In this document: positions 7,170 through 13,047 of the stretch, one piece after another
Position numbering within the stretch: the first letter of the stretch is position 1
Layout: each line of letters opens with the position of its first letter
Source of the DNA: an uncultured Christensenellaceae bacterium
GTDB taxonomy: Bacteria; Bacillota; Clostridia; Christensenellales; Christensenellaceae
Assembly (NCBI GenBank): GCA_934555865.1
Contig: CAKTFI010000026.1
Location: 1-14,797, forward strand
Reading direction: 5' to 3'
Length of the DNA: 14,797 bases
The notes under the pieces: model-generated
Database searches by the model: none
Told to the model about the DNA's origin: nothing
The model's input: only the letters and a program-made list of their open reading frames with translations
Made by a program: the position numbers and the translations under genes

Positions 7170-8667
7170 GGTAGGCTTCCATCGGGCGAAGATCCAAGTC
7201 GAGACCCCGCAGGATCTCATACAGCTCGCCCACGATCACCTTGACGCCGCCCACGCTGTCGCTTTCCACATTGACGGGCAGAAGCGGGTCGTGCAGGGAC
7301 ATACGGACGAGGAACCAGCCGTCGCCATGCGCCTTGTCCAGCGACACACGGATGCCCTCATAGTTCGTGGGCGCAGGCGTAAACGCCGGGTTGGCCTCTG
7401 TCGCCGCCTTAACCTTTTCAATCACGCTCGCGCCATAGGCCTTGAAGTCCTCCGCCTTGATGTTCAGGCGGAATTCCTCTGCCTCTGCCGGTTCCTCGAG
7501 CGAGGCAATAAGGCTAAACATATCCTTGCCCTGGTCGCGCATATTGGCCATCGTGATGAGGATCTTGGTGATGAGGTATGCGCCGTCGTCCAGGAAGTAG
7601 TTTTCCTTGAGCGCCGCGTGGCCGGAGGTCTCGATCGCGAGCTGGCAATCGTGGCCTTCCTTGTTCAGGCGGATGCCTTCGTCGATGACATTCTTATACC
7701 CGCGCTTGAAGCGGTGATGCACGCCGCCGTTGGCCGCGATGAACTTCGCCAGGCCGCTCGAGGTGGTGGAGTCGGTCACGATCGTGGTGCCCGGGAATTC
7801 CAAAAGCAGGATCTTGGAGATGAGCGCGATCAGGCGGTTGCGGTTGATGACGCGGCCGTTCGGGTCGACAGCGCCCGCACGGTCGACATCCGTGTCGAAG
7901 ATGATGCCGAGATCGGCCTTGGCCGCGAGCACGGCCTTGGAGATGGACTCGCCCGCCTTCTTGTCCTCCGGATTCGGGATGTGGTTCGGGAACATGCCAT
8001 CCGGCTCCAGGAACTGGCTGCCCGTCGTGTCCGCGCCGAGCGGGATGAGCACATCGCGCACAAAGAAGCCGCCCGCGCCGTTGCCGGCGTCGACCACGAT
8101 CTTGCAGCCGGAGAGCGGCTGTTCCTTGCCCGTACCCTTGCGGATCTTATCGACCAGGATCTTGGCATAGACAGTCATGAAATCGATCGATTCGCACTTG
8201 CCGCCGCCGACCTTGGCAAAGCCGCCCGCTTCGGCCACCGCGATGATCTCGTTGATGTCCGACGCCTCGAGGCCGCCTTCCTTGACGAAGAACTTGAGGC
8301 CGTTGCGGTTGAAGGGCAGGTGGCTGGCCGTGATCATGATCGAGCCGTCGAATTCAAAGCCGGGGGTGATGGTGGACATGAACATGGCCGGCGTGGACGC
8401 CAGGCCGGTGTCAAACAGCGAAACGCCCATATCCACCGCTGCCTTCTTCACCGCCTCCAGGATGCGCGGGCCGGTGATGCGCGAGTCGCGGCCGACGCCG
8501 ACGCGCAGCGCCGCCGGCGCCTTGCCCAAACGGGCGCCGAGCCAGGTAAAGAAGCCGCAGGAAAGCTCATAGACTGCCTCGTCCGTCAGATTTATGTGCT
8601 GGCCCTCAATCCCCTCACAGGCCACGCCGCGAATATCGCTTTCATTACGAAGTTTTTTCAGATCCAT
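7159..8667 (-). CDS. Phosphomannomutase/phosphoglucomutase (alpha-D-phosphohexomutase)
   Basis: This 502-residue enzyme interconverts hexose 1- and 6-phosphates through a phosphoserine, feeding nucleotide-sugar and cell-wall pathways. All four family domains are visible. The catalytic serine loop is TASHLPFNRNGLKF (Ser115; LP replaces the usual NP). The Mg-binding loop DTDVDR at 258-263 is a variant of DGDxDR. The sugar-binding loop ETSGH is at 346-350, followed by KENYFLDDGAY. The C-terminal phosphate-binding region is NYEGIRVSLDKAHGDGWFLVR. The DTDVDR/ETSGH combination resembles a less-studied subgroup also found in plants, so Glc versus Man specificity is unclear. The ATG at 8667 is preceded by AGGAGG at 8686-8681, with a rather long 13-nt spacer. 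The gene has its own promoter and no visible terminator before the overlapping downstream gene. Confidence 0.9.
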   Translation of the reverse strand: MDLKKLRNESDIRGVACEGIEGQHINLTDEAVYELSCGFFTWLGARLGKAPAALRVGVGRDSRITGPRILEAVKKAAVDMGVSLFDTGLASTPAMFMSTITPGFEFDGSIMITASHLPFNRNGLKFFVKEGGLEASDINEIIAVAEAGGFAKVGGGKCESIDFMTVYAKILVDKIRKGTGKEQPLSGCKIVVDAGNGAGGFFVRDVLIPLGADTTGSQFLEPDGMFPNHIPNPEDKKAGESISKAVLAAKADLGIIFDTDVDRAGAVDPNGRVINRNRLIALISKILLLEFPGTTIVTDSTTSSGLAKFIAANGGVHHRFKRGYKNVIDEGIRLNKEGHDCQLAIETSGHAALKENYFLDDGAYLITKILITMANMRDQGKDMFSLIASLEEPAEAEEFRLNIKAEDFKAYGASVIEKVKAATEANPAFTPAPTNYEGIRVSLDKAHGDGWFLVRMSLHDPLLPVNVESDSVGGVKVIVGELYEILRGLDLDLRPMEAYLGL

Positions 8668-8713
8668 AAGTTACTCTCTTCCTCCTTAGCGGAAACATTT
8701 TCAATCTATCTAT

Positions 8714-8742
8714 ACTATAGCCTAAAACGCCGGCATTTTCAA
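8714..8742 (-). promoter_or_regulatory. Sigma-A promoter of the phosphohexomutase operon
   Basis: The -35 is TTGAAA (8742-8737), the spacer 17 nt and the -10 TATAGT (8719-8714). The predicted start is near 8707, giving a leader of about 40 nt before the ATG at 8667. Confidence 0.82.
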
Positions 8743-8764
8743 TTTTTTTATGCGTTCACAGCAA

Positions 8765-8806
8765 AAAAGACGGAGGAGCCGGTTCGCCGGCCCCTCCGTC
8801 TTGTCT
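8765..8806 (-). terminator. Intrinsic terminator upstream of the mutase promoter
   Basis: On the minus strand AAGACGGAGG-x-GCCGG pairs with its complement around a four-base loop (one mismatch), followed by TTTTTT. On the plus strand the run after the hairpin is not T-rich, so it works leftward. No protein gene precedes it on this strand; it would end a short transcript from the promoter near 8849-8878, or insulate the mutase promoter. Confidence 0.75.
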
Positions 8807-8848
8807 TGGGGTTGAAACACAATGAAAAAGAATCGTTCGCACAAGTAT

Positions 8849-8878
8849 AATATAGCATGTTTTTTTCCGCGAAACCAA
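8849..8878 (-). promoter_or_regulatory. Candidate extended -10 promoter, leftward
   Basis: The -10 is TATATT (8854-8849) with a TGC extension, and the -35-like TTGGTT (8878-8873) has an 18-nt spacer. On the plus strand a perfect TATAAT (8846-8851) with ATGAAA at 8822-8827 overlaps it, so polarity is ambiguous. If leftward, it would produce an RNA of about 75 nt ending at the terminator at 8765-8806. Confidence 0.4.
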
Positions 8879-8938
8879 GGCTTTTTTTGAGCTTTCATGA
8901 AAAAGACACAATTTCTCCACAATATAGACAGAAGTACG

Positions 8939-8979
8939 CAAAAAAGCGGCTCGAAAACCAGATCGGCCGCCTTTTTTTG
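8939..8979. terminator. Bidirectional terminator-like hairpin in the divergent intergenic region
   Basis: GCGGC (8946-8950) pairs with GCCGC (8966-8970), extended by a TCGA / TCG pairing. The hairpin has an A run on one side and a run of seven T on the other, so it has a U-tract in both directions. Neither neighbouring protein gene ends here; it therefore suggests a short noncoding transcript on at least one strand. Confidence 0.6.
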
Positions 8980-9016
8980 CACCGCAGTGCGCTTATGAAA
9001 CGAGAAATACTTCTCT
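8939..9016 (-). ncRNA. Candidate small RNA with three hairpins
   Basis: A leftward promoter-like sequence (TTTACA at 9050-9045, 17-nt spacer, GACAAT at 9027-9022) is followed by about 78 nt containing GAGAA / TTCTC, GCAC / GTGC and the terminator hairpin at 8939-8979. There is no credible ORF. The whole unit is compact, as in a small regulatory RNA. This is inference from promoter and terminator shape alone; the first hairpin plus T run could instead be a weak plus-strand terminator. Confidence 0.35.
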
Positions 9017-9021
9017 TTTTT

Positions 9022-9050
9022 ATTGTCGCACGCGCGCGGGCGGTTGTAAA
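9022..9050 (-). promoter_or_regulatory. Candidate promoter of the small transcript
   Basis: The -35 TTTACA matches the consensus at five of six bases, the spacer is 17 nt and the -10 GACAAT matches at four of six. It faces away from the SpoIIQ-like gene and has no protein-coding gene immediately downstream. Confidence 0.4.
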
Positions 9051-9083
9051 GTGCTTTTGTCGAATTTTGCGCGCAAGGCGCAT

Positions 9084-9113
9084 GCATGTTTTGCCTGCGA
9101 ACGGGCAACACTA
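9084..9113 (+). promoter_or_regulatory. Sigma-F-type (forespore) promoter of the SpoIIQ-like gene
   Basis: The -10 region GGCAACACTA (9104-9113) fully matches the sigma-F consensus GGNNANAMTW. It lies 15 nt after GCATG (9084-9088), which matches four of five bases of the -35 consensus GYATA. The predicted transcription start (about 9119) is just ahead of the Shine-Dalgarno. In B. subtilis spoIIQ belongs to the sigma-F regulon, so motif and gene identity support each other. Confidence 0.6.
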
Positions 9114-9136
9114 TCGCCAAATGGAGGTGCACAACT

Positions 9137-9856
9137 TTGAATCATCAAAAACCCAGTAAATGGATCACCTGCAAGACCTTCCTCGGCACGCAGAGGGTCT
9201 TGCTGCTCATCGGATGCTGCGTGCTCATTCTGGGGACGGCGGCGTATCTGGCGCTCTCCCCCGCGCCCAAGGACGACAAACCGGCGGGGCAGCAGCAGGA
9301 CGAGACGCTTCACGAGGCGCAATCTAACCTGCCCATGGTGCCGGACGCCTCGGAGGCGGAGCCAACGGACACCACCCCCGTAAGCGAGCCAGTGGCGGAG
9401 GACGGCGAACAGAGCGAAAAGCCCGCCGCCACCACGCCGCGACAGACGCAGATGCAGATGCAGAAGCCGGTGGAGGGCGAGGTACTGCGCGCCTTTTCGG
9501 GCGAGCAGATGGTGTACAACAAGACGCTCAACGCCTGGAGCACGCACAATGGCATCGACCTCGCCGCGCAGGAAGGCAGCGCAGTGGTGGCCGCCCTGCC
9601 GGGCGAAGTGAGCGAGGCCAAGGCGGACAGCACGCTTGGATATGTCGTCACGATCGACCACAGCGACGGACGACAGACGCGCTATGCCGGGCTTAAGGAG
9701 ATCTCCGTCAAACAGGGCGACAAGGTGAACGCCGCACAGCAGATCGGCAGCAGCGGCACGCCACCCTTCGAGGCGGACCTGGGGCCGCATTTGCACTTCG
9801 AGTACCGAAAGGACGGCAAATACGCCGACCCGGCCGAAGCGCTCGGCATCCAGTGA
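9137..9856 (+). CDS. spoIIQ: SpoIIQ-like membrane-anchored M23/LytM-domain protein
   Basis: This 239-residue protein starts at TTG (9137), placed 8 nt after a perfect GGAGGT (9123-9128); the frame continues upstream to an ATG at 9086 without a ribosome site. Residues 20-40 form one membrane segment. Residues 41-110 are an acidic, Pro/Gln-rich linker. The LytM fold covers about 113-236. Zinc ligands are kept: HxxxD in THNGIDLA (H137, D141) and HxH in GPHLHFE (H218, H220). The further catalytic His, normally in YAHL, is Gly (G185, RYAGL), so peptidase activity is doubtful. The lead-in VYNKTLNAWSTHNGIDLA resembles clostridial SpoIIQ. SpoIIQ is made in the forespore and binds SpoIIIAH across the septum during engulfment. 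An ordinary M23 protein is the alternative; a sigma-F-type promoter and spoIID nearby favour SpoIIQ. Confidence 0.8.
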   Translation: MNHQKPSKWITCKTFLGTQRVLLLIGCCVLILGTAAYLALSPAPKDDKPAGQQQDETLHEAQSNLPMVPDASEAEPTDTTPVSEPVAEDGEQSEKPAATTPRQTQMQMQKPVEGEVLRAFSGEQMVYNKTLNAWSTHNGIDLAAQEGSAVVAALPGEVSEAKADSTLGYVVTIDHSDGRQTRYAGLKEISVKQGDKVNAAQQIGSSGTPPFEADLGPHLHFEYRKDGKYADPAEALGIQ

Positions 9857-9870
9857 CGCGTGCTACAAGT

Positions 9871-9914
9871 AAAAAAATACCGTTCCCAGAGGGGAGCGGT
9901 ATTTTTATTTTTTC
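9871..9914. terminator. Bidirectional terminator between the SpoIIQ-like gene and the surface protein gene
   Basis: ATACCGTTCCC pairs with GGGAGCGGTAT (one wobble pair, AGAG loop), flanked by seven A on the left and T-rich sequence on the right. It lies between two convergent genes (ends at 9856 and 9935) and can serve both. Confidence 0.9.
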
Positions 9915-9934
9915 AGTATATTTCTTGCCTGCCC

Positions 9935-12244
9935 TTACTTAGCGGCATGCGCCGGGCGGCGCCGTTTGCGCGTGCAGAACAGCACCGCAGCCGCCGCGGC
10001 CGTGAGCAGGAGAAGCCCGCCGCCGAACATCCACAGGCGGCTGTCCTCGCCCGTCTTGGGCGTCTCGGGCAGCTTTTCGTTCACCACCAGGAGGCGCGCG
10101 CTCTCCTTTGCCAGGATAGAATAGGAAAGCGTCGTCACAAAGGCGTCGTCCGTCCGCACTTCCTCGCCCGCCGCGCATTGCAGCGTGACCGGGAATACTT
10201 CTCCGCTCGCCCGATATCCGGCCGGCGCGGAAAGTTCCTTCAAATAGAGCGTCACACTCTCGCCCGCTTCCGGCAACCATTCGGCCAGCGCCGCGTCATC
10301 CGTCAACAGCCTCGCCGTGCCAGCCGTCAGGCGCAAAATGGGCTCGCCCGTGCAGGCTTCGGTATCATACAGGCCGAACACCGCACCCGCAAGCTCTGCG
10401 CCTGCCGCATCCACCTTGCGCACAGTGAGCGCCGCATGCACGACTTCTTGTTCCATCACCTTTTCCCACTTGGCATACACGACCGTCCAGTTTTCCTTCA
10501 GGCTCGTATCGAAGGAGAACGCCTCTTTGCCTTCGGCATCGAGGTACCAGCCAAGGAAACGGTATCCCCGGCGCGCAGGCGCCGCAACAGACTCTGCCTT
10601 GCCCGCATAGGCGATGGCGCTCTGTGCCGCCGGGAGGTTTTCGACTGCGTCCCCGCCTGCGTTGGCGTCGAACGCAAGCCCCACAAGCGGCGCGTAGACA
10701 TAGGTCCCCGCGCAGTCGAAGCTGTTGGGCGAGCTCTCGGTATGCCCGACATAGTCCGCGCAGACATCCGTGCAGGCATAGCGCACAAGCCCGAAGTGCG
10801 CTGCATCCGCCGCAGCCATCGTTTCCGGCTTTGTCCAGTCATAACGGTGGTGCGAGAGCTGCGCCTCCGTAAGCGCCTCTATCTTAGCCGACGCCTTGCC
10901 GGTCAGAACCTCCTGCCCGCGCAGGGCGAGCAGATCGAGATCCGCCGTCCCGCCGTCCACGCCGCGCGCCAGCGGCAATTGCGCCGACGGATCGACAAAC
11001 AGCGTGTGCGAGGTCTGCGCCGAAGTCACTTCCTCCGCAAGCACCTGCGCACGCCCCTTGAGCGCGCCCAGATCCTCCGCCACAAATTCCGTGCAGCCTT
11101 CATTGACGATGCGGCCGTTTTGCTGCGTGTTCCGCGTCAAGCTGACCCCGCCGATCCAGACATGCGGGCAATTCGTAAAGGTCACAACACGGTCGTTCGT
11201 CCACAGGTCGCCCGCCGAATAGCTCTTCAGGCGTTCCCCGTTGCAGCGGACATCCACCGTGCAATTTTCGAACTTGGAATCCTGGCTCTGGATATACACA
11301 CCGGCATAGCCGTTATGCAGCACCTGCAGGGTGGTGTTCTTCATCTCTGCGCCGATGCAGGACAGCGCATGCCCGCCGCGGTTGCCGTTCAGATACAGCT
11401 TGGAACCCTCGACGATCCAGTAGCCGCTGTTGCTCGCATTGCCCGCGTTGTTTTCCACGCGGATGGTGGAGTTCTTCACATGGATATTGATGTTATTGAG
11501 CGCGAAGCCGCCGCCCTTGTTTTCCGAAAAGTCCACCGTCGAATCGTCGAGGAACATGGCGTCATAGCTTGTGCTCAAATCGCCCGAATAGAACGCGTTC
11601 ACATTGCCCGTCTTGGGCGTCATGCCCCGGGCGGAGAGCAACGCTTTCTTTTCCAAACGCAGCACAGAGATGCCGTACATGGCATAGCTCCATGCACCCT
11701 GCACACCCGTCGTCCGCACCTGCGTACCCGACAGCGTGACATCGGCCGCCCCGAAGAGGCCCAGGAACTGCCCCGCCCAGTTTTCGCCCAAAATGCTGCC
11801 GCCCACAAGGCGCGTGCCCGCGCCGAAAAATTCGATGCAGGCGTCGTTGCCGGAGCCTGTCGCACAACTGCCATCTCTGGCCGTGATCTCACAATTTTCC
11901 AGGGTCACATAGTCCCCAATGGCCAAGCGGGCGCGGCTTTCGCCATTATATCCCACGCCCGTACCGGAGAAGAACATCGTCTCCCCGGAGAGTTCAATTT
12001 TACAATTTTTAAGAGTGAGCGGTTGCTCCTTTGTTCCCTTCAGGACAAGGACCTTGCCCGCGTCCACCCGGTACAGAAGATCCGCAGCATCTTCCTGCAC
12101 CAAATTCACACCGTCCTGCAGCACCGCTTCCTGCGTGGGCTCCGCCCCTTCGGCCAGAACCGAAGTGGGGAGCAGCGCCGCAAACAGGCATACCACCAAC
12201 AGCAACGCGAAGAAACGGGAAAATCTGCTTTTCATCTCTCGCAT
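9935..12244 (-). CDS. Cell-wall-anchored surface protein (beta-helix, InlB-type repeat, SpaA-like domain)
   Basis: This 769-residue secreted protein has a signal peptide (about 1-31, hydrophobic FFALLLVVCLFAALLPTSVLA). Residues 65-400 carry short recurring units such as TLENCEITA, NINIHVKNSTIRVENN and MKNTTLQVLHN, typical of a right-handed parallel beta-helix. An InlB/Listeria-Bacteroides repeat covers about 522-593 (GYRFLGWYLDAEGKEAFSFD, then VVYAKWE). A SpaA/prealbumin-like Ig domain covers about 603-723 (LTVRKVDAAGAELAGAVFGL, then LYLKELSAPAGYRA). The C-terminal sorting signal is LPETPKTGED, then a hydrophobic helix (738-757) and a basic tail. The motif is not classic LPxTG but PKTG, and probably suits a clostridial sortase. 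The ATG at 12244 is 6 nt from GGAGG; the ATG at 12235 is too far. The likely role is adhesion or glycan binding; no catalytic site is visible. The cre-like site suggests carbon control. Confidence 0.88.
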   Translation of the reverse strand: MREMKSRFSRFFALLLVVCLFAALLPTSVLAEGAEPTQEAVLQDGVNLVQEDAADLLYRVDAGKVLVLKGTKEQPLTLKNCKIELSGETMFFSGTGVGYNGESRARLAIGDYVTLENCEITARDGSCATGSGNDACIEFFGAGTRLVGGSILGENWAGQFLGLFGAADVTLSGTQVRTTGVQGAWSYAMYGISVLRLEKKALLSARGMTPKTGNVNAFYSGDLSTSYDAMFLDDSTVDFSENKGGGFALNNINIHVKNSTIRVENNAGNASNSGYWIVEGSKLYLNGNRGGHALSCIGAEMKNTTLQVLHNGYAGVYIQSQDSKFENCTVDVRCNGERLKSYSAGDLWTNDRVVTFTNCPHVWIGGVSLTRNTQQNGRIVNEGCTEFVAEDLGALKGRAQVLAEEVTSAQTSHTLFVDPSAQLPLARGVDGGTADLDLLALRGQEVLTGKASAKIEALTEAQLSHHRYDWTKPETMAAADAAHFGLVRYACTDVCADYVGHTESSPNSFDCAGTYVYAPLVGLAFDANAGGDAVENLPAAQSAIAYAGKAESVAAPARRGYRFLGWYLDAEGKEAFSFDTSLKENWTVVYAKWEKVMEQEVVHAALTVRKVDAAGAELAGAVFGLYDTEACTGEPILRLTAGTARLLTDDAALAEWLPEAGESVTLYLKELSAPAGYRASGEVFPVTLQCAAGEEVRTDDAFVTTLSYSILAKESARLLVVNEKLPETPKTGEDSRLWMFGGGLLLLTAAAAAVLFCTRKRRRPAHAAK

Positions 12245-12368
12245 AGGTTACCTCCTTTTTTTCCCTGCCGTGCATCCCCAAAAATGCGTAAGCGAAATAC
12301 ACGGCCCGTCCTCCCAAGGGAGGGCCACGGAGTGCGGCGCGCGCATGCGCACCGCGATACACAAGGAT

Positions 12369-12382
12369 TGTAAGCGCTTATT
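12369..12382. promoter_or_regulatory. cre-like site (CcpA operator) downstream of the surface protein promoter
   Basis: TGTAAGCGCTTATT matches 12 of 14 positions of the catabolite-responsive element core (TGNAARCGNWWWCA); the centre TAAGCGCTTA is a perfect palindrome. It is centred about 20 bp downstream of the predicted transcription start, a position where CcpA represses in Firmicutes. Whether this organism has CcpA cannot be seen here. Confidence 0.55.
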
Positions 12383-12402
12383 GCCTTTGTATTTCCAACA
12401 CC

Positions 12403-12432
12403 ATTGTAGACTGCCCACAAAACAAAAGTCAA
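12403..12432 (-). promoter_or_regulatory. Sigma-A promoter of the surface protein gene
   Basis: The -35 is TTGACT (12432-12427), the spacer 18 nt and the -10 TACAAT (12408-12403). The predicted start is near 12396, giving a leader of about 150 nt. The leader contains two G+C-rich hairpins: GGCCC-TCCC-TT-GGGA-GGGCC near 12303-12326 and GCGGTGCGC / GCGCGCCGC near 12334-12356. An AT-rich tract directly upstream could act as an UP element. Confidence 0.75.
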
Positions 12433-12436
12433 TCAA

Positions 12437-13047
12437 TCTGAAATTATTTGCTATAAAAATTTATTATTCTACATAGTTTGAATTCATTTTAGATACATTT
12501 TGCATTTATTTGAACCAAATTCACTTATAAATAGGCATATTTCGCACATCAATATTCAAAAAACGATTTAGGAATTTTGGAATTTCGTGCAAAAACTCCG
12601 AAAGGCCGGCTAAGGGGTGCGGCGGGGGCTGCGGGAAGACGGCGGGTGGTTTGGAAAGGGTTCGGCAGGCGGCGAGTAGCCCTGTGGGCGACAGCCCCTT
12701 CCTCTCGTTTCGCGAGGCGGACAGGAGCGGCGCAGCGGGAATCCCCATTCGCTGGCCCAGCCGCCAAACGGCGGAGGAAATTCTCCACGCGCATCACCCG
12801 GAAGAGAGCGCCCATCGCGCAGAGCCATTCGGAAGGCAGAGGCGGCGTGCTCTATGTGGGCAGGAAGGGCGCATCCTACGCAAGGGCCAAGGGCATGCAA
12901 GGCAGACGGCCCATACAGAGGCGCAAACGAAATCGCCCCAACCTCGCAAGCCCGGCAGCAAGCAAGGCATCGCGGGTGGTCGGAATCGCCAAGGCTGCGG
13001 TGGGCAAGGAGGTGCGCCGGGCGGGCCGCCCCACCCTATCCGCGTAT
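12437..13047. other. Long stretch with no convincing gene: AT-rich, then G+C-rich and hairpin-dense
   Basis: The first part (about 12420-12600) is strikingly AT-rich against G+C-rich surroundings; near-identical words recur there (TTTGAATTCA and TTTGAACCAAATTCA). The rest is very G+C-rich. It has open frames on both strands but no ribosome site or recognisable domain, and its translations are Arg/Pro/Ala-rich as in frame shadows. It holds several hairpins, for example CCTCTCG / CGAGG near 12700, GCCGCC-AAA-CGGCGG at 12760-12774, and GGGGCTGTCGCCC on the minus strand near 12690. It includes one copy of a short repeat also found at 14238-14272. No terminator with a T run is evident after spoIID. 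Confidence 0.6.
12740..12779 (+). repeat. Short G+C-rich repeat, copy 1 (intergenic)
   Basis: It opens with AATCCCC and ends with AAACGGCGGAGGAA, with an internal GCCGCC-AAA-CGGCGG hairpin. The same boundary words occur in the same order in copy 2 at 14240-14272 (AATCCCC ... AAAGCGGCGGAGGAA). Only two copies are visible in this window, so calling it a dispersed intergenic repeat family is inference. Confidence 0.45.

Noticed and set aside
7132..8850. 572-codon plus-strand frame opposite the phosphohexomutase
   Set aside because: It is an antisense shadow: Arg/His/Asp-rich translation with no family match, while the minus strand shows all the mutase motifs.
8722..9132. 136-codon minus-strand frame in the divergent intergenic region
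   Set aside because: It crosses two terminators and several promoter-like elements, has no ribosome site and has low-complexity composition.
9860..12373. Very long open frame (837 codons) on the plus strand opposite the surface protein gene
   Set aside because: It has no ribosome site or domain and its translation is Arg/His/Ala-rich; it is an antisense shadow typical of G+C-rich coding DNA. The minus-strand frame has a signal peptide, clear domains and a promoter.
12248..12436. Small minus-strand frame in the leader of the surface protein gene (possible leader peptide)
   Set aside because: Its start would lie upstream of the predicted transcription start, and there is no ribosome site.
12600..13047. 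Known housekeeping RNAs (RNase P RNA, tmRNA, SRP RNA) in the G+C-rich noncoding stretch
   Set aside because: I looked for their conserved core words on both strands and found none.
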